This document shows, piece by piece, positions 16,565-24,860 of a DNA stretch of 46,489 bases. Origin of the DNA: Burkholderiales bacterium (GTDB taxonomy: Bacteria > Pseudomonadota > Gammaproteobacteria > Burkholderiales > Nitrosomonadaceae). The DNA lies in contig JABTUQ010000011.1 of assembly GCA_015075225.1 (NCBI GenBank), positions 1-46,489 on the forward strand. Reading direction: 5' to 3'. Below the pieces are notes generated by a model. The model was not told the DNA's origin and did no database searches. It saw only the letters and a program-made list of their open reading frames with translations. The position numbers and the translations under genes were made by a program. Positions within the stretch are counted from its first letter, which is position 1, and every line of letters starts with the position of its first letter.

Positions 16565-17650
16565 TCAGTTCAGCAAAAATTGGGCGGCTTCCCGCGTCCA
16601 GCTCACAATGACCGGATCACCCACTTCAAAGAAACGGGCGCGACCAGGCGCGGAATTGGCCAGCAGGGCTTCCATGTGGATGCCACAATCCAGTTCGACG
16701 ATGTAGGTGGTGACATCCCCCACATAGAGAAAATCCAGCACTTTGCCGGAATGGGCGTGAGGCAGTTCCGCCTGTTTATCGGGTGCGTGCACACTGATCT
16801 GCTCCGGGCGAATCGCGATGACACCCTTGTCACCCACGTTCACTCCCTGTTTGAGCGGCAGCGTGGTGGTGCCGAGTTTATCGGCCTCCAGCGTCATATC
16901 CTGGCCAGAAACTTGCGTTACCTGTGCTTCCATCAAATTGATCTTGCCGATGAAATCGGCGATGAAACGGTTGGCTGGCTGGCCATAAATCACCGAAGGT
17001 TCCCCAATCTGTTCAACCCGGCCCTGGTTCATGACCGCGATACGCTGCGATAGTGCCAGCGCCTCATCCTGCGAATGGGTGACAAAGACGAAAGTGATGC
17101 CGACTTCCTTTTGCAGGTTGATCAGCTCGCGCTGCATGTCCTCCCGCAGTTTGGCATCCAGCGCACCAAGTGGTTCATCCATCAGCAGCAATCGTGGCCG
17201 GTTGATCAGCCCGCGTGCAAATGCTACCCGCTGCTTCTGTCCACCGGACAACTCATGTGGAAAACGATGGGCAAATCTGGATAGTTGTACTTCTGCCAAT
17301 GCCTGTTCCACTCGTTTTTTAATTTCATCGGGTGCTTTTCCCGACATTTTGAGCGGAAAGGCCACATTGTCGGCCACGGTCATGTGCGGAAATAGGGCGT
17401 AGCTCTGAAAGACAGTGTGAATCGGACGTTTTTCGGGGGGGGTGTTGGCAATATCCTTTCCATCCAGCAGGATTTGCCCGGAATCGGGTACATCAAATCC
17501 GGCAATCATGCGCAGCAATGTAGTTTTTCCGCAACCGGACGGGCCCAGCAGGGTAAAGAGCTCGCCAGCCTCAATCGACAGATTGACGCAATCGACCGCA
17601 GTGAAGTCGCCAAAGCGCCGGGTGACATTGCGCAACTCAAGTAACGCCAT
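16565..17650 (-). CDS. potG: Polyamine ABC transporter ATP-binding protein (PotA/PotG type)
   Basis: A 361-residue ATPase with Walker A (GPSGCGKTT), Q-loop, signature LSGGQKQRVAFARGL, Walker B LLLMDEPLGALD and the switch His in THSQDEAL. A C-terminal TOBE-type regulatory domain follows from about residue 275. It is the first gene of the transporter operon on this strand; the promoter must lie in 17,651-17,780, where I see no clear box. Confidence 0.92.
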   Translation of the reverse strand: MALLELRNVTRRFGDFTAVDCVNLSIEAGELFTLLGPSGCGKTTLLRMIAGFDVPDSGQILLDGKDIANTPPEKRPIHTVFQSYALFPHMTVADNVAFPLKMSGKAPDEIKKRVEQALAEVQLSRFAHRFPHELSGGQKQRVAFARGLINRPRLLLMDEPLGALDAKLREDMQRELINLQKEVGITFVFVTHSQDEALALSQRIAVMNQGRVEQIGEPSVIYGQPANRFIADFIGKINLMEAQVTQVSGQDMTLEADKLGTTTLPLKQGVNVGDKGVIAIRPEQISVHAPDKQAELPHAHSGKVLDFLYVGDVTTYIVELDCGIHMEALLANSAPGRARFFEVGDPVIVSWTREAAQFLLN

Positions 17651-17784
17651 GACTTTGTTCCAAAAAGCCGGATTTTAGCAAAATTGATTCTGGCGGGTTG
17701 GGAAACTCTGAAGGAATGGATAGAGCCCTTGCGATCCATGCACTTGTACTCACAGACAGCATAAACGATGCTGACCCGGTACTC

Positions 17785-17845
17785 GTACCCGAGGCTTCCT
17801 GATTACCGGGTTGCCACGTCAGCCCGGGCTTGCTTGCAATGATGG
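17785..17845 (-). repeat. Dispersed repeat family 2, partial copy
   Basis: Reverse-complemented, this reads like 46,362-46,402 (GGGCTGACGTGG, AACCC, GTAATCAGGAAGC). The surrounding 17,651-17,995 contains no credible gene; the open frame at 17,637-17,999 on the minus strand is translated repeat. Confidence 0.65.
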
Positions 17846-17995
17846 ATTCCAATGTATTTGCTCTTAGCCACAAGAACCATAGGCATGATAAAAAACAACT
17901 CACCATCGCGCGATTTGCCTTGTAGCTCCCGCCCGGCGCCATGCCAACCCCGATGTTCTGCAACCGGAACACCGTAGAGCCGTTTATGAAACCGC

Positions 17996-18134
17996 TCACC
18001 CGGGGAACCGGCTGGAAGCCTTATCCGGCGATAGGAAGGGTCAATACAGCATTCGTATAAACGAGCAGTATCGTATTTGCTTTAAATGGATTGAAATGGG
18101 GCCTGATGAAGTTGAATTAATTGATTACCACTAG
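17996..18134 (+). pseudogene. higB: C-terminal fragment of a HigB-type toxin
   Basis: The frame ending in TAG at 18,132-18,134 reads [20 protein letters not shown] followed by [10 protein letters not shown] and DEVELIDYH, the C-terminal half of a HigB/RelE-fold mRNA-cleaving toxin. Similarity stops upstream at about 17,996. The first half (about 45-50 residues) is missing, and repeat-like DNA takes its place. It lies just upstream of higA, the standard toxin-antitoxin order. Confidence 0.8.
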
Positions 18135-18143
18135 AGGTGAAAT

Positions 18144-18461
18144 ATGGTTCGTATGCCTGCACACAGGCAGCCAACGCACCCAGGCGAGATATTGATAGAA
18201 GAGTTTTTGCATCCAATGAATATTACACAGCGTGAGTTAGCCGATGCGATTCACGTTCCTTATCAGCGGGTGAATGAGTTGGTTAATCGGAAACGTGGCA
18301 TTACACCCAGCACAGCACTGCGTTTAGCTCATTTTTTTGGTGTTTCGGCTGATTTCTGGCTTAACCTGAAAATCAGGTGGGATCTTTATAAGGCACAGCA
18401 AGCTGAGCAAAATGACCTGTCTAATATACAGACGCTCAGCCAATGGAAACAATTGGCCTGA
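18144..18461 (+). CDS. higA: HigA-family antitoxin (XRE helix-turn-helix)
   Basis: A 105-residue protein with the HigA start pattern HPGEILIEEFL and a helix-turn-helix (TQRELADAIHVPYQRVNELVNRK). GAGGTGA (18,134-18,140) is its ribosome-binding site and begins at the last base of the higB stop. It normally neutralises HigB and represses its own operon. With the toxin truncated it is an orphan that may still bind DNA. Repeat copy B begins at its stop codon. Confidence 0.9.
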   Translation: MVRMPAHRQPTHPGEILIEEFLHPMNITQRELADAIHVPYQRVNELVNRKRGITPSTALRLAHFFGVSADFWLNLKIRWDLYKAQQAEQNDLSNIQTLSQWKQLA

Positions 18462-18559
18462 AGAACCTCTGAACAGCTACCTGCGTTGTCTTTCTACGTT
18501 AAACATCGGCTCACAAAATGCGCATTTATTACGTATACACTCCGCTTCTTTGCCGGTTA
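18462..18559 (-). repeat. Dispersed repeat family 1, copy B
   Basis: Inverted relative to copy A. Shared blocks are GAACCTCTGAA, CTACCTGC, GTTAAACATCGGCTCA, AAATG-CATTTATT, GTATACACTCCGCTTC. Similarity to copy A goes on weakly to about 18,590. Together with the element at 18,594 it fills the gap between higA and ubiB, which holds no gene. Confidence 0.75.
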
Positions 18560-18593
18560 TCGCCTTGAGATGGCTGCCTTGCTGACGTTCTTT

Positions 18594-18696
18594 ATTCCAA
18601 TTCCAAATCAAAAATGACACGAAGGCGAGCCGCAGACAGTATGAATAATACGGCAAGGCGAAGCCGACAAAGTCAGTCTTGATTTAGAAATGGAAT
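18594..18696. mobile_element. 103-bp MITE-like inverted-repeat element
   Basis: Left end ATTCCAATTCCAAATCAAAA and right end, reverse-complemented, ATTCCATTTCTAAATCAAGA are imperfect terminal inverted repeats of about 25 bases. The core GCCGCAGACAGTATGAATAA, then TACGGCAAGGCGAAGCCG, resembles the core of a short repeat common in Neisseria (from memory). It has no coding capacity. Without a second copy in the window its exact ends are uncertain. Confidence 0.6.
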
Positions 18697-18825
18697 TAGA
18701 GGCTCCCTAACTGTTATAGGACAATCGTGGGCACAGTTTTTGTGCTGGATCACCAAGTCGCTGCGTTCCGCGTGAAGACGGTAATGATAAGTTTTTGCGG
18801 CGCAGTATCTGCGGCAGCTGCCGGG

Positions 18826-20340
18826 TTAGAGGTAAATTCTGGTGAGTAATAATCCTGCGAGCAGCAGTGCGAGTACCACCAGCAGCCTGTTTTGTTTTTT
18901 CTCCTGTGCCACCAGCTCAGCCAGTCTGTCTTCCAGATTCTGGGCACGTGCCTGATCGAGGTTGTAATGCATCAGGCGGGGAAATTGCGGCAGGATAACC
19001 GCCCAGTTGGTCGCTTCCTTTTGCAGATGGGTGAGCAGTCCGCGTAACCCGATCTGTTCGGCCATCCAGTTTTCCAGGAAAGGTTTGGCGGTTTTCCAGA
19101 GATCGAGATCAGGATCGAGGTCGCGACCCAAGCCTTCAATGTTGAGCAGGGTTTTTTGCAGCAACACAAGCTGTGGCTGAATTTCCACATTGAACTGGCG
19201 GGATGCCTGAAACAGCCGCAGCAGCACACGGCCAAAATAGATTTCCTTCAATGGCCGGTCGAAAATCGGTTCACACACGGCACGGATGGCTGCCTCGAAG
19301 TCATCTACCCGCGTGTTCCTCGGTGCCCAGCCGGCCTCAATATGCGCCTGTGCCACACGGCGGTAATCGCGGCGGAAGAAGGCCAGAAAATTCTGCGCCA
19401 GATAATTTTTATCCTGGTCGCTCAACGTGCCCATAATGCCGAAATCGATAGCGATATAGCGTCCATCATCGCCAACAAAGATATTGCCGGGGTGCATGTC
19501 GGCATGAAAATAGCCATCCCGGAATACCTGAGTGAAGAAAATTTCCACGCCCATGCGGGCCAGTTGTGGAATATCGATGCCTTTAGTGCGTAGTGTGGCG
19601 ACATGACTGATCGGTGTGCCGATCATCCGCTCCATGACCATGACTTCCGGGTGGCAGTAATCCCAATACACTTCCGGCGCTTTCAACAGAGGGGAGTCCA
19701 CAAAGTTGCGTCGTAACTGGCTGCAGTTGGCGGCTTCGCGGATCAGATCAAGTTCATCTCCCAGATGCCGGGCAAATTCCGCCACAACTTCACGCAGCTT
19801 CAGCCGCTTGCCATCCGGCCAGATCGATTCGAGCAGCCAGGCACCGGTTTCCATCAGCGCCACATCATGCGCAATCACTGGCGCGATGGTGGGTCGCAGA
19901 ATCTTGACGGCAGCCAGCGAGCCATCCTGCAGCACGGCATAGTGCACCTGGGCGACCGATGCACTGGCGATGGGCTCATGATCGAATTCGAGAAACACTT
20001 CATGTACCGGCTTGCCATAAACCTTCTCCAGGATGTTGATGGCCTGATCCGAAGGGAAAGGGGGGACACGATCCTGGAGGAATGCCAGTTCTTCGGCAAA
20101 ATCCTCTGCCAGTAAATCCCGCCGGGTGGAGAGCATCTGGCCAAATTTGATGAAAATGGGACCCAGTGCTTCCAGTGCCAGACGTAACCTGACCGCACGC
20201 GGCAGCTTGAGTCGGGAGCGGAACGGCAGCAAGACAGAAATCACCTTGAGCGAACGCAGGCGGATCTGGTTGATCAGGATTTCATCCAGACCGAAACGGA
20301 AGGCGATCAGGATGATTGTAAGCAAGCGAAAAAAACGCAT
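18826..20340 (-). CDS. ubiB: UbiB (ABC1/ADCK/UbiB atypical kinase), ubiquinone biosynthesis
   Basis: A 504-residue protein with the family's KxGQ motif ([16 protein letters not shown]), an Ala/Ser-rich loop instead of a Gly loop (SASVAQVH), catalytic HADMHPGN and metal-binding DFG (AIDFGIMG). One or two hydrophobic helices close the C-terminus ([14 protein letters not shown]). It works with UbiJ and UbiK in the late, aerobic steps of ubiquinone synthesis, probably as an ATPase acting on the complex or on lipid precursors. It lies 90 bases downstream of ubiJ. Confidence 0.93.
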   Translation of the reverse strand: MRFFRLLTIILIAFRFGLDEILINQIRLRSLKVISVLLPFRSRLKLPRAVRLRLALEALGPIFIKFGQMLSTRRDLLAEDFAEELAFLQDRVPPFPSDQAINILEKVYGKPVHEVFLEFDHEPIASASVAQVHYAVLQDGSLAAVKILRPTIAPVIAHDVALMETGAWLLESIWPDGKRLKLREVVAEFARHLGDELDLIREAANCSQLRRNFVDSPLLKAPEVYWDYCHPEVMVMERMIGTPISHVATLRTKGIDIPQLARMGVEIFFTQVFRDGYFHADMHPGNIFVGDDGRYIAIDFGIMGTLSDQDKNYLAQNFLAFFRRDYRRVAQAHIEAGWAPRNTRVDDFEAAIRAVCEPIFDRPLKEIYFGRVLLRLFQASRQFNVEIQPQLVLLQKTLLNIEGLGRDLDPDLDLWKTAKPFLENWMAEQIGLRGLLTHLQKEATNWAVILPQFPRLMHYNLDQARAQNLEDRLAELVAQEKKQNRLLVVLALLLAGLLLTRIYL

Positions 20341-20430
20341 GTCGTAATAAACCGGTTTAATGAAATGAGCAGCAGGAAAAACCGGTCATCGTGCGGAATG
20401 CAGGGCGGAACTGCGTTGTTTGATCCGCAG

Positions 20431-21063
20431 TCATCGTCCGGCCCGGGGCAGATTTCCTGCTATTAGAGAAAATGAAGGAATCAGCGCGGAAACACGGCCT
20501 TCAAGTTGCGAGAGTTGTTGTTGTAACAGTTCAATATCGGATGCCAGCAGCTGAAACCGTGCTCTGCCGGTGGCCACATTGCGTTCCTCGGTGAGAAACT
20601 CACCCAGTGCGTGCGACAGGTTATGGAGACCATCCAGATGCCAGCGCACCAGTTCCTGTCCGGTTGCGGTAACGCGCCGGGCGAGCACATCGCCGATGAG
20701 TGAACTCAGGTTTTCTTCAACGTCAGCCTGAAAAATTTTGCCCAGATGCAACAGGATTCCGGCCAGATCTGGATCGCCACTAATCACGATTTCATCAAAC
20801 ACCGAGCTGTCACCGGCGGCAATGCGCGGAACGAGACTGGCGGAAATATCGAGAATGACTGCTACCTTTACGCCACTGCTGGCGGTCGCAAAATAATCTT
20901 CTGGTGTGATGGTGACATACAGATCGGCCAGAGAATCAACGCGGAACAGCACGGTTTTATGGCGATGCGCCTGTAGTCGTTGTCTTGCCCGGGGCGATTT
21001 GTCGGTCAGACGATTCAGGCAGTTAACCAGAGGATGAGTCAAGAGCAAAGACTGAGTGATCAT
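20431..21063 (-). CDS. ubiJ: UbiJ, SCP2-domain ubiquinone biosynthesis accessory factor
   Basis: A 210-residue protein with an N-terminal SCP2-like lipid-binding domain (about residues 15-110) and a C-terminal coiled coil (ELLQQQLSQLEGRVSAL). This is the UbiJ layout, a soluble factor that holds hydrophobic ubiquinone intermediates for the hydroxylases. The gene order ubiJ-ubiB is the conserved one; ubiE, usually first, is not upstream here. Confidence 0.87.
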   Translation of the reverse strand: MITQSLLLTHPLVNCLNRLTDKSPRARQRLQAHRHKTVLFRVDSLADLYVTITPEDYFATASSGVKVAVILDISASLVPRIAAGDSSVFDEIVISGDPDLAGILLHLGKIFQADVEENLSSLIGDVLARRVTATGQELVRWHLDGLHNLSHALGEFLTEERNVATGRARFQLLASDIELLQQQLSQLEGRVSALIPSFSLIAGNLPRAGR

Positions 21064-21186
21064 TACCAGGAACAGGTTGTCAACATGACCTGCCTTGGGA
21101 AATCTCTGATCGGGCCCTCCATGAGCCAGCCGCTATGTGGGATTTAATCAAAGGTTCCTTGGTGCAGGTTGAGTGAATTTATTATT

Positions 21187-21212
21187 GCCGGGTATGTTTC
21201 TTTCCACCCGGC
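21187..21212. terminator. Hairpin downstream of the 21.2-kb gene
   Basis: GCCGGGT (21,187-21,193) pairs with ACCCGGC (21,206-21,212) around a 12-base loop, 7 bases after the stop of the gene on the minus strand. The following AATAATAAATT is AT-rich but not a true T-run. Confidence 0.45.
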
Positions 21213-21218
21213 GAGCGG

Positions 21219-21650
21219 TCAACTGGTCAAATTATAGCGCGATTTGGGAGGCTGGCTGACGACTGCATTGTTGCCGCCCAGCCGGTTGATGATGACTTCG
21301 GACAAAGTGGCCTGATCCTGTAGCGCGATCGCGGAAAGGATTTGCCAGGCCTGGTGAGTCACGCTGATCATTTTGTCGGGTTCGATATATCTTGATTTTA
21401 TTTCCTGCCGACCCCGGGCCAGGCAAATAGACTGCTTGATTTCTGCCCACTGGTTTTCATTCAGCCATTTCTGGCACCACGCATTGAAATTCATCTGCTC
21501 TATTCTCGCCTGAAGGTATTCCTGTTCGGCAATCATTCGCAGGGATTCAGTCTCGCCGAGCCATTCGGGGTTTTTATTCACCTGACGATCAATAAAAGTG
21601 ATTGCTGCATTTATATCCTGCTGACGGATGATGTATGTGTGATTGGTCAT
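21219..21650 (-). CDS. Hypothetical protein with possible C-terminal ribbon-helix-helix
   Basis: A 143-residue soluble protein that I do not recognise. The N-terminal two thirds are helical and rich in Glu, Gln and Trp. The segment at about residues 91-124 (KMISVTHQAWQILSAIALQD then QATLSEVIINRL) has the strand-helix-helix rhythm of a ribbon-helix-helix DNA-binding domain. It is divergent from cheA and could regulate it, but that is only position. Normal composition, credible start at ATG 21,650. Confidence 0.65.
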   Translation of the reverse strand: MTNHTYIIRQQDINAAITFIDRQVNKNPEWLGETESLRMIAEQEYLQARIEQMNFNAWCQKWLNENQWAEIKQSICLARGRQEIKSRYIEPDKMISVTHQAWQILSAIALQDQATLSEVIINRLGGNNAVVSQPPKSRYNLTS

Positions 21651-21961
21651 TTTTTATTTTTAAGTTATCGCCTGAATTTCCGAAATATAAATAACGCCTT
21701 AGTGATGGGGATATTACAAGTGAATGTAGTTTGCTTGCAATGCGATTTCCGGTTGCATCTGGCTTCTTCGCTCATCTTTTTCTCCACGATATTACCCTGC
21801 ACTTCCGGTTTTCAGAGGGGGAACACGTTAAAACAGGCATCTTTGCATGTTATTGCCGGTTTTGGAATGAATGGAATTAAAGCCGGTTTCATGGTTTGTT
21901 CGAAATTACATACTAATTTTGCTGCAGTAATCTGTTGCAAATTTCAGACAGGAGGCCTTCT
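21651..21961. promoter_or_regulatory. Divergent control region upstream of cheA
   Basis: This 311-base gap must hold the promoter of the chemotaxis operon and that of the divergent gene. I see no convincing sigma-28 or sigma-70 box. The open frame at 21,639-21,965 has no family likeness and no ribosome-binding site, so I treat the stretch as noncoding. A perfect AGGAGG (21,950-21,955), six bases before ATG 21,962, sets the cheA start. Confidence 0.5.
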
Positions 21962-24205
21962 ATGAGCACTGATCTCGAACAGTTTTACGAGATATTTTTT
22001 GAGGAAGCGGGTGAATTGCTGGCAGAGATGGAAACACGCCTGCTGAGGCTGAATGTTCAGTCTCCCGATCCGGAAGATCTGAACGCGATATTTCGCGTTG
22101 CCCACTCAATCAAAGGCGGAGCAGGCACCTTTGGTTTTGCCGATATGACAGAGCTCACCCACGTGCTCGAATCCCTGTTGGATAGGTTGCGCAAGGATGA
22201 ACTCGAACTGCGTTCCGAGATGGTCGATGCTTTTCTTCATGCCAGGGATATTTTGGTCAGGCAGCTGGAAGGCCACAAGGGTAATGATTCGGCTGATCCG
22301 GCAGAAGTGGAAACCATCATTCGCACACTGAAAGAGCTGGAGAACGATACCGGTGACAGCGCAGCCATGGTTGAACCGGCGTCTGTTCCCATGACATCCA
22401 TGGAATCACCCCCCGAAGAAGAGCAGATTGTCGCCAGCGAAGCAGGAGAATTAGCCGATGAGACCGAACAAACCCGGGAGATGGCCGAAAATGCATTTGA
22501 TCCGGAAGGCGCAACCACTTATCTGATTGAATTCGGCTGCGACAATCTCGCCAAACCGGTGATGGATAAATTACTGGCTGATCTGGCGCAGCAGGGAAAA
22601 CTGGTCAACCTGACCGGGCCGGGTAATGGTCAGATATGCAAATTGCAGCTTGCCACCCGCGTGAGTGAGGAAGATGTCTGGGAATCACTCGCATTCCTGG
22701 TTGATCCCACTCGCTTGATCATCAAGGTAGCCGGTAAAACGGCAGACACATCCTCAGCAGACGCGATCACGCCCGAACCGTCAGTCAGACAAGATCAGGT
22801 GCAATCGCCTGCTGCTGATCCGGTTCCTGCAAAGGTTGAAGCACAACAGGCCGTAGCAGAACCAGTTGTAACATCCGCAGCAGCTACCGCGCCGCCTGTT
22901 ACGTCCGAACTGGCAACCGCTGCCAGCCAGGAAACAAAACAACCTGCCAAAACAACCACCAGCGCAACCACCAGCGCACCGCGCACAAAAGCGTCGGCCG
23001 AATCATCCGCTGCAGCCAGTGGTGAATCTTCCTCCATTCGTGTCAGCGTGGAAAAAGTGGATCAAATGATCAATCTGGTGGGTGAGCTGGTGATTACCCA
23101 GGCCATGCTGGCCCAGACCGCCAGCCAGATTGATCCGGTCATTTACGAGAAACTGCTCAACGGCCTGAACCAGCTCGAACGCAACACCCGCGATCTGCAG
23201 GAAGCCGTCATGTCCATCCGCATGATGCCGATCAGTTTTGTGTTCAGCCGTGTCCCCCGGGTGGTCAGAGATGTCGCTTCCAAGCTGGGCAAGCAGGTGG
23301 ATCTCAAAACCGTGGGTGAAGGTACCGAACTGGATAAAGGGCTGATTGAAAAAATCACCGATCCGCTCACTCACCTGATTCGCAACAGCCTCGATCACGG
23401 CATTGAAACCCCGGAAAAACGCAAGGCGCTGGGCAAACCGGAGCGCGGCACCATTACATTACGTGCCTCTCATCAGGGGGGCAGCATCATCATCGAAGTG
23501 GCCGATGACGGCGGTGGACTGAACCGGGAAAAAATTCTGGAAAAAGCGCGCAGTCGCGGATTGCCGGTGAGCGAAAACATGACCGATCAGGAAGTGTGGA
23601 TGTTGATTTTCGAAGCTGGTTTTTCTACTGCCGATGTCGTGACGGATGTTTCCGGCCGGGGCGTGGGCATGGATGTGGTCAAGCGCAATATCGAGGGGCT
23701 GGATGGGCGGGTGGAGATCAACTCGGTAACCGGACAGGGAACCAGAATCTCGATCCGCCTGCCGCTGACGCTGGCCATTCTGGATGGATTGTCGGTCGCC
23801 GTGGGCGATCAGATGTTCATTATTCCGCTGGGGTATATCACCGAATCGCTCAAGCCCGCAGCCGGGGATATTCGCACCATACGCGGCCAGGGCCGGGTGG
23901 TGCAGGTGCGCGGGGAATATCTGCCGGTGATTGCCCTGCATGAAATCTTCAATATCGAACCTGTTGTGCAGCAGATTCACGAAGGCATTCTGGTCATCCT
24001 CGATGCCGAGGGCAGCAAGGCCGCCATGTTTGTCGATACGTTGGTTGGCCAGCATCAGGTGGTGATCAAGAGCCTGGAAAGCAACTACCGCCGGGTACAG
24101 GGTGTTTCCGGTGCCACCATCATGGGAGATGGCAGTGTTGCCCTGATTCTCGACGCTGCCGGGCTGGTCAATGTCACAAAACAGAGAATGATCAATGCAG
24201 CATAA
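21962..24205 (+). CDS. cheA: Chemotaxis sensor histidine kinase CheA
   Basis: A 747-residue kinase. P1: phospho-accepting His48 in AHSIKGGAGTFGF. A P2-like ferredoxin-fold region at about residues 185-265. A long Ala/Thr/Pro-rich linker to about 355. P3 dimerisation (VEKVDQMINLVGELVITQ). P4 with N-box HLIRNSLDHGIE (about 470), DDGGG and G-box GRGVGMDVVK (about 565). P5 CheW-like domain from about 605. It phosphorylates CheY and CheB under receptor control. Start chosen on the perfect AGGAGG. First gene of the chemotaxis operon. Confidence 0.95.
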   Translation: MSTDLEQFYEIFFEEAGELLAEMETRLLRLNVQSPDPEDLNAIFRVAHSIKGGAGTFGFADMTELTHVLESLLDRLRKDELELRSEMVDAFLHARDILVRQLEGHKGNDSADPAEVETIIRTLKELENDTGDSAAMVEPASVPMTSMESPPEEEQIVASEAGELADETEQTREMAENAFDPEGATTYLIEFGCDNLAKPVMDKLLADLAQQGKLVNLTGPGNGQICKLQLATRVSEEDVWESLAFLVDPTRLIIKVAGKTADTSSADAITPEPSVRQDQVQSPAADPVPAKVEAQQAVAEPVVTSAAATAPPVTSELATAASQETKQPAKTTTSATTSAPRTKASAESSAAASGESSSIRVSVEKVDQMINLVGELVITQAMLAQTASQIDPVIYEKLLNGLNQLERNTRDLQEAVMSIRMMPISFVFSRVPRVVRDVASKLGKQVDLKTVGEGTELDKGLIEKITDPLTHLIRNSLDHGIETPEKRKALGKPERGTITLRASHQGGSIIIEVADDGGGLNREKILEKARSRGLPVSENMTDQEVWMLIFEAGFSTADVVTDVSGRGVGMDVVKRNIEGLDGRVEINSVTGQGTRISIRLPLTLAILDGLSVAVGDQMFIIPLGYITESLKPAAGDIRTIRGQGRVVQVRGEYLPVIALHEIFNIEPVVQQIHEGILVILDAEGSKAAMFVDTLVGQHQVVIKSLESNYRRVQGVSGATIMGDGSVALILDAAGLVNVTKQRMINAA

Positions 24206-24212
24206 AAATTGA

Positions 24213-24239
24213 TCAAATTCCGGCTGGAAAAGCCGATAA
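24213..24239 (+). promoter_or_regulatory. Candidate sigma-28 (FliA) promoter before cheW
   Basis: TCAA (24,213-24,216), 15 bases, then GCCGATAA (24,232-24,239). The -10 is a perfect match to the flagellar consensus TAAA-N15-GCCGATAA and the -35 matches three of four. The expected start near 24,246 lies 33 bases before the cheW ATG. Confidence 0.6.
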
Positions 24240-24278
24240 AACTGGCAGCCAATTCGTCACATTACTGAGGAGCAAACC

Positions 24279-24788
24279 ATGTCGTTGACACAAGCCGCAG
24301 CCACCGGGGACTCACATCACCCGATTGGAAATCTTGCCAGCAGTGAATTCCTGATCTTCCGTCTGGGCAAGGAGGAATACGGAATCGAGATTTTGAAAGT
24401 CCAGGAAATACGCGGCTATGACACGATCACCCGCATTGCCAATTCACCTGAATTCATCAAGGGTGTAATCAATCTGCGTGGTGTCATCGTCCCGATCGTC
24501 GATATGCGTATCAAATTCAATCTGGGCGAAGCGCATTACGACCAGTTTACCGTGGTCATCATCCTGAATCTGTCCGGCCGCGTCATTGGCATTGTGGTGG
24601 ATGGTGTATCAGATGTAATCAATCTTAATACTGAACAACTACGGCCTGCGCCGGAGTTTGGCGGGGTGATTGATACTGAATACATCATCGGGCTCGGTAC
24701 GATGGAAGAGCGCATGCTGATTCTGGTGGATATCGAGAAACTCATGAGCAGCCCTGACATGGGAATTCTGGAGCAGGCGGTGAAATAA
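24279..24788 (+). CDS. cheW: Chemotaxis coupling protein CheW
   Basis: A 169-residue SH3-like adaptor that links receptors to CheA. Typical strands: [21 protein letters not shown], then [19 protein letters not shown] and a VVDGVSDVI segment. CTGAGGAGC before the ATG gives a good ribosome-binding site. It may be transcribed both from the cheA promoter and from the sigma-28-like site in its leader. Confidence 0.95.
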   Translation: MSLTQAAATGDSHHPIGNLASSEFLIFRLGKEEYGIEILKVQEIRGYDTITRIANSPEFIKGVINLRGVIVPIVDMRIKFNLGEAHYDQFTVVIILNLSGRVIGIVVDGVSDVINLNTEQLRPAPEFGGVIDTEYIIGLGTMEERMLILVDIEKLMSSPDMGILEQAVK

Positions 24789-24860
24789 CCAGGCGGCTCC
24801 AATCTACTATTACAAGATCACTATATTTTTAAGGCAAGTCACTTTAAATCGGGAGTAAAA

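Noticed and set aside
17637..17999. 120-codon frame on the minus strand before potG
   Set aside because: It translates dispersed repeat DNA and overlaps the potG start and the higB fragment.
21639..21965. 108-codon frame upstream of cheA
   Set aside because: No ribosome-binding site, no recognisable domain, and it runs into the cheA start region.
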